From: Lachnospiraceae bacterium | GTDB lineage: Bacteria; Bacillota; Clostridia; Lachnospirales; Lachnospiraceae | Assembly (NCBI GenBank): GCA_028692395.1 | Contig: JAQUXP010000006.1 | Coordinates: forward strand, 1 to 64,000 | Direction: 5' to 3' | Length of the DNA stretch: 64,000 bases | In this document: piece after piece, positions 26,721 through 34,572 of the stretch | Numbering within the stretch: position 1 is the first letter of the stretch | How the letters are laid out: each line of letters starts with the position of its first letter | Position numbers and translations under genes: made by a program | The notes under the pieces: generated by a model | The model's database searches: none | Told to the model about the DNA's origin: nothing | Seen by the model: only the letters and a program-made list of their open reading frames with translations

Positions 26721-26804
26721 ATAACTGTTCAATACCTGAGCAGTTACATCCGAAAATCCATATCAATCACCTTCCGTGATGGAATTTTCTCACTCTTGTA
26801 TGGG
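26721..26804. repeat. Dispersed repeat, copy D
   Basis: ATAACTGTTCAATACCTGAG then CAGTTAC forms the core; it continues with CGAAAATCCATATCAATCAC, CTTCCGTGATGGAATTTTCT and CACTCTTGTA, matching the 61.8-kb copy over about 80 bases. The GAAAATCC/GGAATTTTC outer stem and the CAC-CTTCCG-TGATG inner hairpin are kept. It lies upstream of mgsA. Confidence 0.8.
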
Positions 26805-26868
26805 GTAATTGTACCATACCGTCGGGGCAAAATCAACTTTTGTCATGTTAATTTCCTATATAGAGTAA

Positions 26869-26901
26869 GAAAAAAGGCTTTCACGTATAACGTGAAAGCC
26901 T
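26869..26901 (-). terminator. Terminator after rpmF
   Basis: On the minus strand AGGCTTTCACGT pairs with ACGTGAAAGCCT around a short loop and runs into TTTTTTCTTAC. It is a strong intrinsic terminator ending the yceD-rpmF unit. Confidence 0.88.
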
Positions 26902-26925
26902 TAATCTTACTGCATTCGCAGCAAC

Positions 26926-27105
26926 TTAGTCCATAGCAATGATTTCTTTTTTGTTGTATGTTCCACAAGATTTGCATACTCTGTGAGGCATCATGAGAGC
27001 ACCACATTTGCTGCACTTTACAAGATTCGGAGCAGACATTTTCCAGTTTGCTCTTCTCTTGTCTCTTCTTGCTTTAGATGATTTATTCTTTGGACAGATG
27101 GACAT
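26926..27105 (-). CDS. rpmF: Large ribosomal subunit protein bL32
   Basis: 59-residue 50S protein. The basic N-terminal half (KNKSSKARRDKRRANWKM) is followed by a zinc-ribbon with two CxxC pairs, CSKCG and CKSCG, so this is the zinc-binding form. AAGGAGGTG lies upstream in the end of yceD, which it follows by two bases. The yceD-rpmF pair is conserved across bacteria and usually precedes plsX; here it lies between mgsA and ackA. Confidence 0.97.
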   Translation of the reverse strand: MSICPKNKSSKARRDKRRANWKMSAPNLVKCSKCGALMMPHRVCKSCGTYNKKEIIAMD

Positions 27106-27107
27106 AA

Positions 27108-27635
27108 TTACACCTCCTTAAATTTACTAAATATATCGCTGATAGCAGCCATTCGCGGGTCGATGGAAGCTCTGTCACAGCCACAATCACCATGATTCAG
27201 GTTCGCACCACAACGGCTGCAGATTCCTTTACAGTCCTCTTTACACAGCACTCGAATCGGCCAGTTGATTAAAAGTTCGTTACGCAGCAGTACATCAGTA
27301 TCCAGCTCCGTCTTCAGAAGGAAATTATATTCCTCCTCCGACTGCTCTCTTTCCTGTTCGCTAAGCTTCGCATCCACTTTGCGTTCAAAGTCGAGAACCA
27401 TATCATAGGGAACTTCTTCCAGACATCTGGCACAGGGAATCATGGCCCGTACCTTTCCTTTGGCTTGTATCAACAGAATACCGTTATCGGTATTCGTGAT
27501 TATAACCTCCAGAGGCTGCAGTTCAGAAACTGCAATCTGCTGTTCATGGACAGAAATCTCTGTCATGTCCAGATGCGCTTCCTGTGACAGGACGTTGCCG
27601 TCCTGAGATAATACCTTTGTCAGATCAATAAGCAT
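27108..27635 (-). CDS. yceD: YceD family (DUF177) protein
   Basis: 175 residues. Family members influence 23S rRNA metabolism and are nearly always coupled to rpmF, as here. The acidic middle domain contains IPCARCLEEVPYDM. The C-terminal part has the typical Cys-rich cluster (CKEDCKGICSRCG, then GDCGCD), suggesting a bound metal, and ends PRMAAISDIF. AGGAG precedes the start and a near-consensus promoter lies 30 bases upstream. Confidence 0.9.
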   Translation of the reverse strand: MLIDLTKVLSQDGNVLSQEAHLDMTEISVHEQQIAVSELQPLEVIITNTDNGILLIQAKGKVRAMIPCARCLEEVPYDMVLDFERKVDAKLSEQEREQSEEEYNFLLKTELDTDVLLRNELLINWPIRVLCKEDCKGICSRCGANLNHGDCGCDRASIDPRMAAISDIFSKFKEV

Positions 27636-27661
27636 AACTGTCTCCTAATCACACTTTTTCT

Positions 27662-27690
27662 AGTATACTCACACTTAGTAAACTTGTCAA
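27662..27690 (-). promoter_or_regulatory. Promoter of yceD-rpmF
   Basis: On the minus strand TTGACA (27690-27685) and TATACT (27667-27662) are 17 bases apart. It lies between the ackA stop and yceD, so the ribosomal pair can be expressed independently of pta-ackA. Confidence 0.85.
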
Positions 27691-27701
27691 GAGTTTTTAT
27701 A

Positions 27702-28895
27702 TTATTTTTGTACAAGTTCTACTGTTTCTTCGCAGATAGCGATTTCTTCATTGGTCGGAATCACACATGCAGTAATCTTGGAACCAGGTTTTGTGATAAC
27801 TACCTCTTTTCCTCTGCAGTTGTTTGCTTCCTCGTCAAATTCAAGACCCATAAATGCAAATGCTTCACAGATTTCCTTACGAAGCGGTACTGCATTCTCG
27901 CCAAGGCCAGCGGTAAAGGTGATAACATCCACACCACCCATGGCTGCGATATAAGAACCAATATATTTGACAATACGGTAAGAATATGCTTCCAGTGTGT
28001 TGATGGCATCCTGGTTTCCTGCTTCAGCAGCTGCGGATACATCACGGTAATCACTGGAAATGCCTGTCATACCAAGCATACCTGATTTCTTATTCAGGAT
28101 ATTCAGCACTTCTGATACACTCATGTTTTCTTTGTTGCAGAGATACTCAACAAAGGCCGGATCGATATCACCGGAACGAGTTCCCATAATAACACCTTCC
28201 AGAGGAGTAAGACCCATGGAGGTATCAACACATTTTCCATATTTTACAGCAGACAGAGAAGCTCCGTTACCCATGTGGCATACGATAACCTTAAGTTCTT
28301 TGGGATCCTTTCCAAGAAACTCTGCAGTTCTCTTGGATACAAACTTATGAGAGGTTCCGTGGAAACCGTATTTACGAATCGCATACTTCTCATAGTACTC
28401 TTTCGGAATACCATACATATAAGCTTTCGGAGACATCGTCTGATGAAACGCAGTGTCAAATACTGCAACATTTGGAACGCCAGGCATCAGCTTCATGCAG
28501 GCATTGATTCCCATCAGGTTTGCAGGATTGTGCAGCGGTCCCAGATCGGCGCACTCCTCGATAACCTTAATTACTTCCTCATTAATAATAACAGAATCTG
28601 TAATCTTCATACCACCATGGAGTACACGGTGACCGATAGCGTCCACTTCGTCAAGAGTTTTGATGACACCGGACTTTGGATTCACCAGTGCATCAAGAAC
28701 CATCTGAATGGCTTCTGTATGGGTAGGCATCGCTGCCTCAGTTACTTCCTTCTCGCCGTTAGCCGGCTCATATACAAGACGTCCGTCGATGGCGATACGC
28801 TCACATAATCCTTTTGCAAGGATCTCTTTCTTATCATAGTTGATCAGCTGGAACTTCAGGGAAGAACTTCCACAGTTTACTACTAATACGTTCAT
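27702..28895 (-). CDS. ackA: Acetate kinase
   Basis: Transfers phosphate from acetyl-phosphate to ADP, the ATP-forming last step of acetate fermentation. 397 residues. NCGSSSLKFQL opens the ASKHA fold, with FDTAFHQTM and GFHGTSHKFV at the active site and VITFTAGLGENA near the C-terminus. The ATG at 28895 has GGAGG nine bases upstream; two earlier in-frame codons are not used. It lies 29 bases downstream of pta. Confidence 0.97.
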   Translation of the reverse strand: MNVLVVNCGSSSLKFQLINYDKKEILAKGLCERIAIDGRLVYEPANGEKEVTEAAMPTHTEAIQMVLDALVNPKSGVIKTLDEVDAIGHRVLHGGMKITDSVIINEEVIKVIEECADLGPLHNPANLMGINACMKLMPGVPNVAVFDTAFHQTMSPKAYMYGIPKEYYEKYAIRKYGFHGTSHKFVSKRTAEFLGKDPKELKVIVCHMGNGASLSAVKYGKCVDTSMGLTPLEGVIMGTRSGDIDPAFVEYLCNKENMSVSEVLNILNKKSGMLGMTGISSDYRDVSAAAEAGNQDAINTLEAYSYRIVKYIGSYIAAMGGVDVITFTAGLGENAVPLRKEICEAFAFMGLEFDEEANNCRGKEVVITKPGSKITACVIPTNEEIAICEETVELVQK

Positions 28896-28924
28896 TATCA
28901 ATTTCCTCCGCTATTATTTTACTT

Positions 28925-29920
28925 TTACTGGTTCTGTGCCTGTACTGCTGTAATTGCTACAACACCAACGATATCCTCAGCGGAGCATCCACGGGACAGA
29001 TCATTGACAGGTGCTGCGATACCCTGTGTCATAGGACCGTAAGCTTCTGCCTTTGCAAGTCTCTGTACCAGCTTGTAACCGATATTACCTGCATCCAAAT
29101 CAGGGAAAATCAGGACATTTGCTTTTCCGGCAACTGCACTGTTTGGTGCTTTGGAAGAACCAACGCTTGGAACGATGGCAGCGTCAAGCTGAAGTTCGCC
29201 GTCGAGAGCGAGATCCGGATTGGCTTCTTTGGCGATTCTGGTAGCTTCTACCACTTTATCAACATCTGCATGTTTTGCACTTCCCATAGAGGAATGGCTC
29301 AGCATAGCAACTCTTGGCTCACTGCCAACCAGCATCTTGAAGGATTCTGCGGAAGACTCTGCAATTGCAGCCAGTTCTTCCGGTGAAGGATTCTGGTTCA
29401 GACCACAGTCGCCAAATACGAAAACGCCGTCCTCGCCATACTCACAGTCTGGTACTGCCATAACGAAGAATGCAGAAACAAGCTTTGTTCCTGGTTTTGT
29501 CTTAAGAATCTGAAGACATGGGCGAAGTGTGTTAGCGGTAGAATGGCATGCGCCGGATACAAGTCCGTCTGCATCTCCCATCTTCACCATCATAACACCG
29601 TAATATGTATAATCTCCAAGAATTGTCTCTTTTGCCTTTTCAGGTGTCATACCTTTTTTTGCACGAAGTTCTACAACCTTGTCAATGTAAGCCTGAGTTT
29701 TCTCATAGGTTACCGGGTTCACGATGGTTGCTCCTGAAATATCAAGACCCTCGCTGTTTTTCTTAATCTCTTCTTCAGAACCGATGATAATCAGATTAGC
29801 AATATCCTCTGCTAAAATCTGAGCAGCTGCCTCATAAGTTCTTCTGTCTTCTGATTCCGGCAGTACAATTGTTTTTTTGTCTGCTTTTGCTCTTGCTTTA
29901 ATTGTATCAATAAATCCCAT
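28925..29920 (-). CDS. pta: Phosphate acetyltransferase
   Basis: Converts acetyl-CoA and phosphate to acetyl-phosphate, which AckA then uses. About 331 residues, the short single-domain form without the N-terminal regulatory region of the enterobacterial enzyme. Motifs include IVLPESEDRRTYEAA, VSGACHSTANTLRP and GSSKAPNSAVAGKANVLIFP. I start it at 29920 because AAGGAG is nine bases upstream; the ATG at 29926 would leave only three bases. A promoter lies upstream. Confidence 0.97.
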   Translation of the reverse strand: MGFIDTIKARAKADKKTIVLPESEDRRTYEAAAQILAEDIANLIIIGSEEEIKKNSEGLDISGATIVNPVTYEKTQAYIDKVVELRAKKGMTPEKAKETILGDYTYYGVMMVKMGDADGLVSGACHSTANTLRPCLQILKTKPGTKLVSAFFVMAVPDCEYGEDGVFVFGDCGLNQNPSPEELAAIAESSAESFKMLVGSEPRVAMLSHSSMGSAKHADVDKVVEATRIAKEANPDLALDGELQLDAAIVPSVGSSKAPNSAVAGKANVLIFPDLDAGNIGYKLVQRLAKAEAYGPMTQGIAAPVNDLSRGCSAEDIVGVVAITAVQAQNQ

Positions 29921-29956
29921 GTCCATTGACTCCTTTCAAATTAGCTCATTACCTTT

Positions 29957-29985
29957 ATTATAGTACGTAATCCATGTTCCCACAA
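29957..29985 (-). promoter_or_regulatory. Probable promoter of pta-ackA
   Basis: On the minus strand TTGTGG (29985-29980) and TATAAT (29962-29957) are 17 bases apart, in the divergent gap between pta and tmcAL. Confidence 0.7.
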
Positions 29986-30029
29986 GGTTAGTTAATTTTT
30001 TAACACTTTTTACCTTTTTTGCAAAAAGC

Positions 30030-30058
30030 TTGTCATTTACAGGCTTTGGGAGTATCAT
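30030..30058 (+). promoter_or_regulatory. Probable promoter of tmcAL
   Basis: TTGTCA (30030-30035) and TATCAT (30053-30058) are 17 bases apart, about 100 bases before the tmcAL start. TGTCATTT and AAATGAC around it form an inverted repeat that could be an operator. Confidence 0.6.
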
Positions 30059-30161
30059 TTTAGCAAATGACGTTGCATTTTTTTTAATACAACCACTGAC
30101 ACTGCTCGAAGAAAAGCCTCTGTGCTTCTTTCGACCTGTCAGCACGGCAGAAAGGATCCTT

Positions 30162-31385
30162 ATGAAAATTACAGGTATTATAGCAGAATATAACCCTTTC
30201 CATCTGGGCCATGCCTATCAGATTGCAGAGGCACGCCGCATCACCGGCGCTGATTACATCGTTGTTGTTATGAGCGGAGACTATGTACAAAGAGGGGCAC
30301 CGGCTATTCTTGACAAGCGGACCCGCACCGAGATGGCGTTAAATAATGGAGCTGATCTTGTGCTGGAACTTCCGCTTCGGTATGCCGTCTCAGGTGCTGC
30401 TGATTTCGCCTGGGGTGCCGTAAATATATTACATCAACTGGGCTGTGTTGACTGTCTTTGCTTCGGAAGCGAATCCGGTGACATCCGGCCTTTCCAGCGG
30501 ATCGCAAGACTGCTCTCCTCGGAGCCCCTGTCTTATCGTCAGGAGCTGCAGCGTGCCATGCGGGATGGCTGCACCTATCCTGCCGCCCATCAGCGGGCAC
30601 TTCTGGTAGCCTGCAGGGAGATCCGGCTTTTCGATGACTGTGATGATTTTTCTCTGGAGGAATTCCTGTCAGGACCAAACAACACGCTGGGGCTGGAATA
30701 TCTCCGGGCACTTTCCAGAATTTCCGGCGTCATTAAGCCGGTCACCTTATCCCGTACCCAGAATAACTACCATCAGGAAACCCTGGAGGGTTCCTTTGTT
30801 TCTGCAACTGCCCTTCGAAAGACACTGCTTTCAGATTCCCCGGACTATGAAACATATGTGCCGGAAAATTGTCTTCCCATCCTCTCTGCGGCAGTAAAAA
30901 ACAGAGTTTTTCTGACAGAAGATGATTTTTCAAGGCTGCTGATCTATCAGCTGTTAAGCGAAAACCGGGATTCTCTGTCTGCATATCTGGAATCCACCAC
31001 CAGTATTGCAAACCGGATCCTGTCTCTGATGAATCGCTTTGAAACCTTTTCTCAGTTTGCAGAAGCATTAAAAACCCGTGATATGACCCGGGCACGCATC
31101 AACCGGATCCTGCTTCACATCATCCTTGGCATCAAAAAAACAGACGAGGCACCCGCTTTTATCCGCATGCTGGGATTCAAGCGTACCTCATCTGCTCTGC
31201 TTACTAAAATCAAACAAACTGCCACTGCTCCGGTTCTTGGAAAGCTGGATAAACAGTCTCTGGAATCTTACCGTCAGGACCTCTTCGCCTCCAACCTTTA
31301 CAACCAGACGCTCTTCCAGAAAAGCGGAATCACCTACCGGGAAGAGCGGGAGCAGCAGCTGGTCATCACAGGTGAACCTGGATAA
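30162..31385 (+). CDS. tmcAL: tRNA(Met) cytidine acetate ligase TmcAL
   Basis: Nucleotidyltransferase that uses acetate and ATP to make N4-acetylcytidine at the wobble base of elongator tRNA-Met in Firmicutes. 407 residues. The HIGH-like nucleotidyltransferase motif is GIIAEYNPFHLGHAYQI, followed by MSGDYVQRGAPAI; VSATALRKTL is also conserved. The start at 30162 has AAGGA five bases upstream; 44 codons before it in the same frame are rejected. It is the only plus-strand gene in this region, divergent from pta. Acetate is also the product of the neighbouring pathway, probably by chance. Confidence 0.93.
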   Translation: MKITGIIAEYNPFHLGHAYQIAEARRITGADYIVVVMSGDYVQRGAPAILDKRTRTEMALNNGADLVLELPLRYAVSGAADFAWGAVNILHQLGCVDCLCFGSESGDIRPFQRIARLLSSEPLSYRQELQRAMRDGCTYPAAHQRALLVACREIRLFDDCDDFSLEEFLSGPNNTLGLEYLRALSRISGVIKPVTLSRTQNNYHQETLEGSFVSATALRKTLLSDSPDYETYVPENCLPILSAAVKNRVFLTEDDFSRLLIYQLLSENRDSLSAYLESTTSIANRILSLMNRFETFSQFAEALKTRDMTRARINRILLHIILGIKKTDEAPAFIRMLGFKRTSSALLTKIKQTATAPVLGKLDKQSLESYRQDLFASNLYNQTLFQKSGITYREEREQQLVITGEPG

Positions 31386-31410
31386 TACTTCCAGGTTTCC
31401 TCCTGCAGCA

Positions 31411-32775
31411 TTAATTCTTAAAGCTGTGGATCGGTGCCGGTATTCTTCCCGTACGATTGATGAATTTTTCACAGGAGAAGTTATTCACCGGCATAATTGG
31501 CGCATATCCTAGAAGTCCACCAAATTCTACCGTCTCTCCTACACCTTTTCCAATCACCGGAATCAGACGAACTGCTGTGGTTTTCTGATTAATCATACCG
31601 ATGGCCATCTCATCCGCCGTAATGCCTGCGATGGTTGCCGCAGAAGTATCTCCCGGTATGGCAATCATGTCAAGACCAACCGAGCATACGCAGGTCATAG
31701 CTTCCAGTTTTTCCAGGCAGAGTGCTCCTGCATTAACTGCATCAATCATTCCCTGATCCTCGCTGACCGGGATAAATGCTCCACTTAAGCCGCCCACATA
31801 AGAAGATGCCATGACACCGCCCTTCTTTACCTGATCATTCAGAAGTGCCAGTGCAGCTGTAGTTCCCGGTGCCCCAACCCGCTCCAGTCCGATCTCTTCC
31901 AGAATCTCAGCGACAGAATCTCCAATCAGAGGAGTCGGAGCCAGTGACAGGTCGATAATCCCAAAAGGAACACCCAGACGTTTGGAGGCTTCCTGTGCCA
32001 CCAGCTGTCCTACACGGGTAACCTTAAATGCTGTTTTCTTGATTGTTTCACAAAGCACTTCAAAGTTCTGTCCCCGCACCTTCTCCAGGGCATGTTTTAC
32101 AACTCCAGGACCTGAAACACCTACATTAATGATGGCATCCGCCTCCGTTACTCCGTGGAACGCACCTGCCATAAATGGATTGTCATCCGGCGCATTACAG
32201 AACACTACCAGCTTTGCACAGCCCATACAGCTGTCATCTTTGGTGGCTTCCGCTGTTTCCTTGATGATTTCTCCCATCAGCTTTACTGCATCCATATTGA
32301 TACCAGTCTTCGTAGAACCCACATTGACAGAGCTGCAGACATTTCCGGTTGCAGCCAGTGCCTGAGGGATGGAGCGGATCAGCAGCTCATCTGCATGAGT
32401 CATCCCCTTGGATACCAGTGCTGAATATCCGCCGATAAAATTAACTCCTACCTCATGGGCAACACGGTCCAGCGTTTTTGCTATGGTTACAAAATCCTCC
32501 GGTGTTTTGCATGCAGCACCGCCAACCAAGGCAATCGGTGTCACAGAGATACGTTTGTTCACAACCGGCACTCCAAACTCTCCGGCAATCTCATCTCCTG
32601 TTTTTACAAGATTCTTTGCCAGACCAGTAATCTTATCATAGATCTTCTGGTTGACACGATCCAGATCAGCATCGATACAGTCCATAAGACTGATACCCAT
32701 GGTGATCGTACGTACGTCCAGATTTTCTTCTGAAATCATATGGTTTGTTTCATTTACTTCAAACATGTTAATCAT
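31411..32775 (-). CDS. PFL family protein (UPF0210/DUF711)
   Basis: 454 residues. The family has a ferredoxin-like or formate-lyase-related fold and no proven activity. Recognisable blocks are [47 protein letters not shown], a Cys-rich [25 protein letters not shown] and [22 protein letters not shown] precedes the start. It follows the ACT-domain gene by 24 bases; UPF0237 and UPF0210 genes are paired in many bacteria, which suggests that the ACT protein regulates this one. Confidence 0.9.
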   Translation of the reverse strand: MINMFEVNETNHMISEENLDVRTITMGISLMDCIDADLDRVNQKIYDKITGLAKNLVKTGDEIAGEFGVPVVNKRISVTPIALVGGAACKTPEDFVTIAKTLDRVAHEVGVNFIGGYSALVSKGMTHADELLIRSIPQALAATGNVCSSVNVGSTKTGINMDAVKLMGEIIKETAEATKDDSCMGCAKLVVFCNAPDDNPFMAGAFHGVTEADAIINVGVSGPGVVKHALEKVRGQNFEVLCETIKKTAFKVTRVGQLVAQEASKRLGVPFGIIDLSLAPTPLIGDSVAEILEEIGLERVGAPGTTAALALLNDQVKKGGVMASSYVGGLSGAFIPVSEDQGMIDAVNAGALCLEKLEAMTCVCSVGLDMIAIPGDTSAATIAGITADEMAIGMINQKTTAVRLIPVIGKGVGETVEFGGLLGYAPIMPVNNFSCEKFINRTGRIPAPIHSFKN

Positions 32776-32799
32776 AGGTTTTTTCTCCTCCGTCCACGA

Positions 32800-33072
32800 T
32801 CAGATTCTGTGCATCATGTCAAAAATGTCTTCATGCTGGCACTGAATCGTAACACCGATATTCTCGCCCAGTGTCTTTAATTCCTCAGAAAGCTCTGCAA
32901 AAGGTTTGGTGCACTTTGAAGTATCTACAATCATCATCATGTTAAAAAATCCCTGCACGATCGTCTGTGAAATATCTTCAATATTTACATTTACCTCGGC
33001 AAGATAATTACATGTTCTGGCAATAATTCCTACTGTGTCTTTTCCCACTACCGTAATAATTGTTCTTTTCAT
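32800..33072 (-). CDS. ACT domain protein (UPF0237)
   Basis: 90 residues forming one ACT domain: ITVVGKDTVGIIARTCNYLA is the typical ligand-site helix, and VNVNIEDISQTIVQGFFNM the following strand. The family is thought to sense amino acids. It is cotranscribed with the UPF0210 gene, a conserved pair. GGAG lies upstream of the start. Confidence 0.92.
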   Translation of the reverse strand: MKRTIITVVGKDTVGIIARTCNYLAEVNVNIEDISQTIVQGFFNMMMIVDTSKCTKPFAELSEELKTLGENIGVTIQCQHEDIFDMMHRI

Positions 33073-33171
33073 AATTTCTCCTTTTTTCGCATTGTAATTA
33101 TATTCTTACAGCCAGTGCAGTTTAGGTGCAATGTCTGGTGAATGATCACTTTGTATGAAGTTTCTATGTAA

Positions 33172-33969
33172 CTATAGTTCAATCAGTTCAGACGGTTCTT
33201 CTCTCTTTGCCACCGTAATTCGAAAATCAGCTGATTTATATGGGTTATCTCCCATGGTTACTTCCGAACACACTGTCTCATAAGCCAGTGCCTCATAGTT
33301 ATTCTCCCTGCTCAGATGTCCCAGCATCACTGCCTGCATATTGTCATGGAGCAGTTCGCAGAGGAGCTGACCGGCGATGCTGTTAGACAGATGTCCCCTG
33401 TCACTTAAGATTCTCTGTTTCAGATAATAAGGATATCCCCCCACCTGAAGCATATTGACATCATGGTTTGCTTCCAGAAGCAGAGCATCCAGTCCTTTCA
33501 GATTCTGTACAATATAATCATCATACTTTCCAAGATCCGTAGCAACTGCTATGGAGTGTTTTCCATGGCTGACCCGATATCCGGCAGGATCTGCGGCATC
33601 ATGGGAGATATGAAAGGGATTTACCCTAAGATCACCAATCGTAAATGCATGATCTGCCTCTATTTCCCGAAATATTCCATCCGGAAACTTCCCAAGGCTT
33701 GTATAACCTTTGATTGCCTGAATCGTTCCTGCTGTTGCATAAATCGGCACCTGCAGCTTTCGCGCAAGCACCCCAACTCCCTTAATATGATCGGAATGTT
33801 CATGGGTAATCAATATGGCATCCAGATCTTTTCCGGTGTAACCGATACTGTTCAATCCCTGTTCCACACGTTTTCCACTGATTCCGGCATCGATCAGAAT
33901 ACTGCTTTCCTCACTCCCGGCAAAGATACAGTTTCCGCTGCTTCCGCTGGCGATACTACATAGTTTCAT
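33172..33969 (-). CDS. Metallo-beta-lactamase-fold hydrolase (YycJ/WalJ-like)
   Basis: 265 residues. The metal-binding motif is ITHEHSDHIKG (about residues 53-63), with further His and Asp ligands in NPFHISHDA, LEANHD and GHLSREN. It resembles YycJ/WalJ, implicated in DNA mismatch repair as an exonuclease, but in this genome it is not next to walKR. Its start overlaps the coaE stop by 14 bases, so the two are translationally coupled. Confidence 0.9.
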   Translation of the reverse strand: MKLCSIASGSSGNCIFAGSEESSILIDAGISGKRVEQGLNSIGYTGKDLDAILITHEHSDHIKGVGVLARKLQVPIYATAGTIQAIKGYTSLGKFPDGIFREIEADHAFTIGDLRVNPFHISHDAADPAGYRVSHGKHSIAVATDLGKYDDYIVQNLKGLDALLLEANHDVNMLQVGGYPYYLKQRILSDRGHLSNSIAGQLLCELLHDNMQAVMLGHLSRENNYEALAYETVCSEVTMGDNPYKSADFRITVAKREEPSELIEL

Positions 33970-34555
33970 AAAAATTCATCCTTTGATCTATCTGTCTGAT
34001 CATCTCTTCCAGCTCTCCGCTATTATCTATGGTAAAATTACAGTGTTCTTCGAATTCATCCTCCGAAAGCTGGCTGGCGATAATCTCGTCTATTTTATGC
34101 GCAGTGTACTCCCTGGATTCCATCAAACGTTCCCTGCGTACCTGCTCATCTGCATAAATATACCACAACTCGTCACAAATTTCATCATATTTATCTTCAA
34201 TTAATAAAGCAGCCTCGATAAAAAAGTAAGGAGTCCCTTCTTTTTCTTCGTTTTTTATCTGTTTGGTAATGTATTCCTTCACGGCCGGATGAACGATCCC
34301 ATTGATTTTCTCTCTCAAACCTGGATCACGAAATACAACAGAAGACACCTTTGGACGATTAAGCTCTCCCTCTTCATCCACAAACCCCGGTCCCAGCAGC
34401 GCAACCACCTTCGGATAGCATGCCTTTCCCGGTTTCATCAAAAGATGTGCTGCCTCATCTGCCTGTATCACAGTGCATTCGTAATTTCTTGCAAGGTATT
34501 CCAGTACCTCTGTCTTCCCTGATCCTACCCCTCCGGTAATTCCTATAATTTTCAT
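33956..34555 (-). CDS. coaE: Dephospho-CoA kinase
   Basis: Last step of coenzyme A synthesis: phosphorylates the ribose 3'-OH of dephospho-CoA. 199 residues. The P-loop is GGVGSGKTEVLEYL at the N-terminus, with the AD and lid regions further on (QADEAAHLLMKPG, FFIEAALLIEDKYD). It follows polA by 17 bases, a pairing seen in many Firmicutes, and overlaps the hydrolase gene after it. Confidence 0.96.
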   Translation of the reverse strand: MKIIGITGGVGSGKTEVLEYLARNYECTVIQADEAAHLLMKPGKACYPKVVALLGPGFVDEEGELNRPKVSSVVFRDPGLREKINGIVHPAVKEYITKQIKNEEKEGTPYFFIEAALLIEDKYDEICDELWYIYADEQVRRERLMESREYTAHKIDEIIASQLSEDEFEEHCNFTIDNSGELEEMIRQIDQRMNFYETM

Positions 34556-34572
34556 CCTTCGTACCTGCCTTT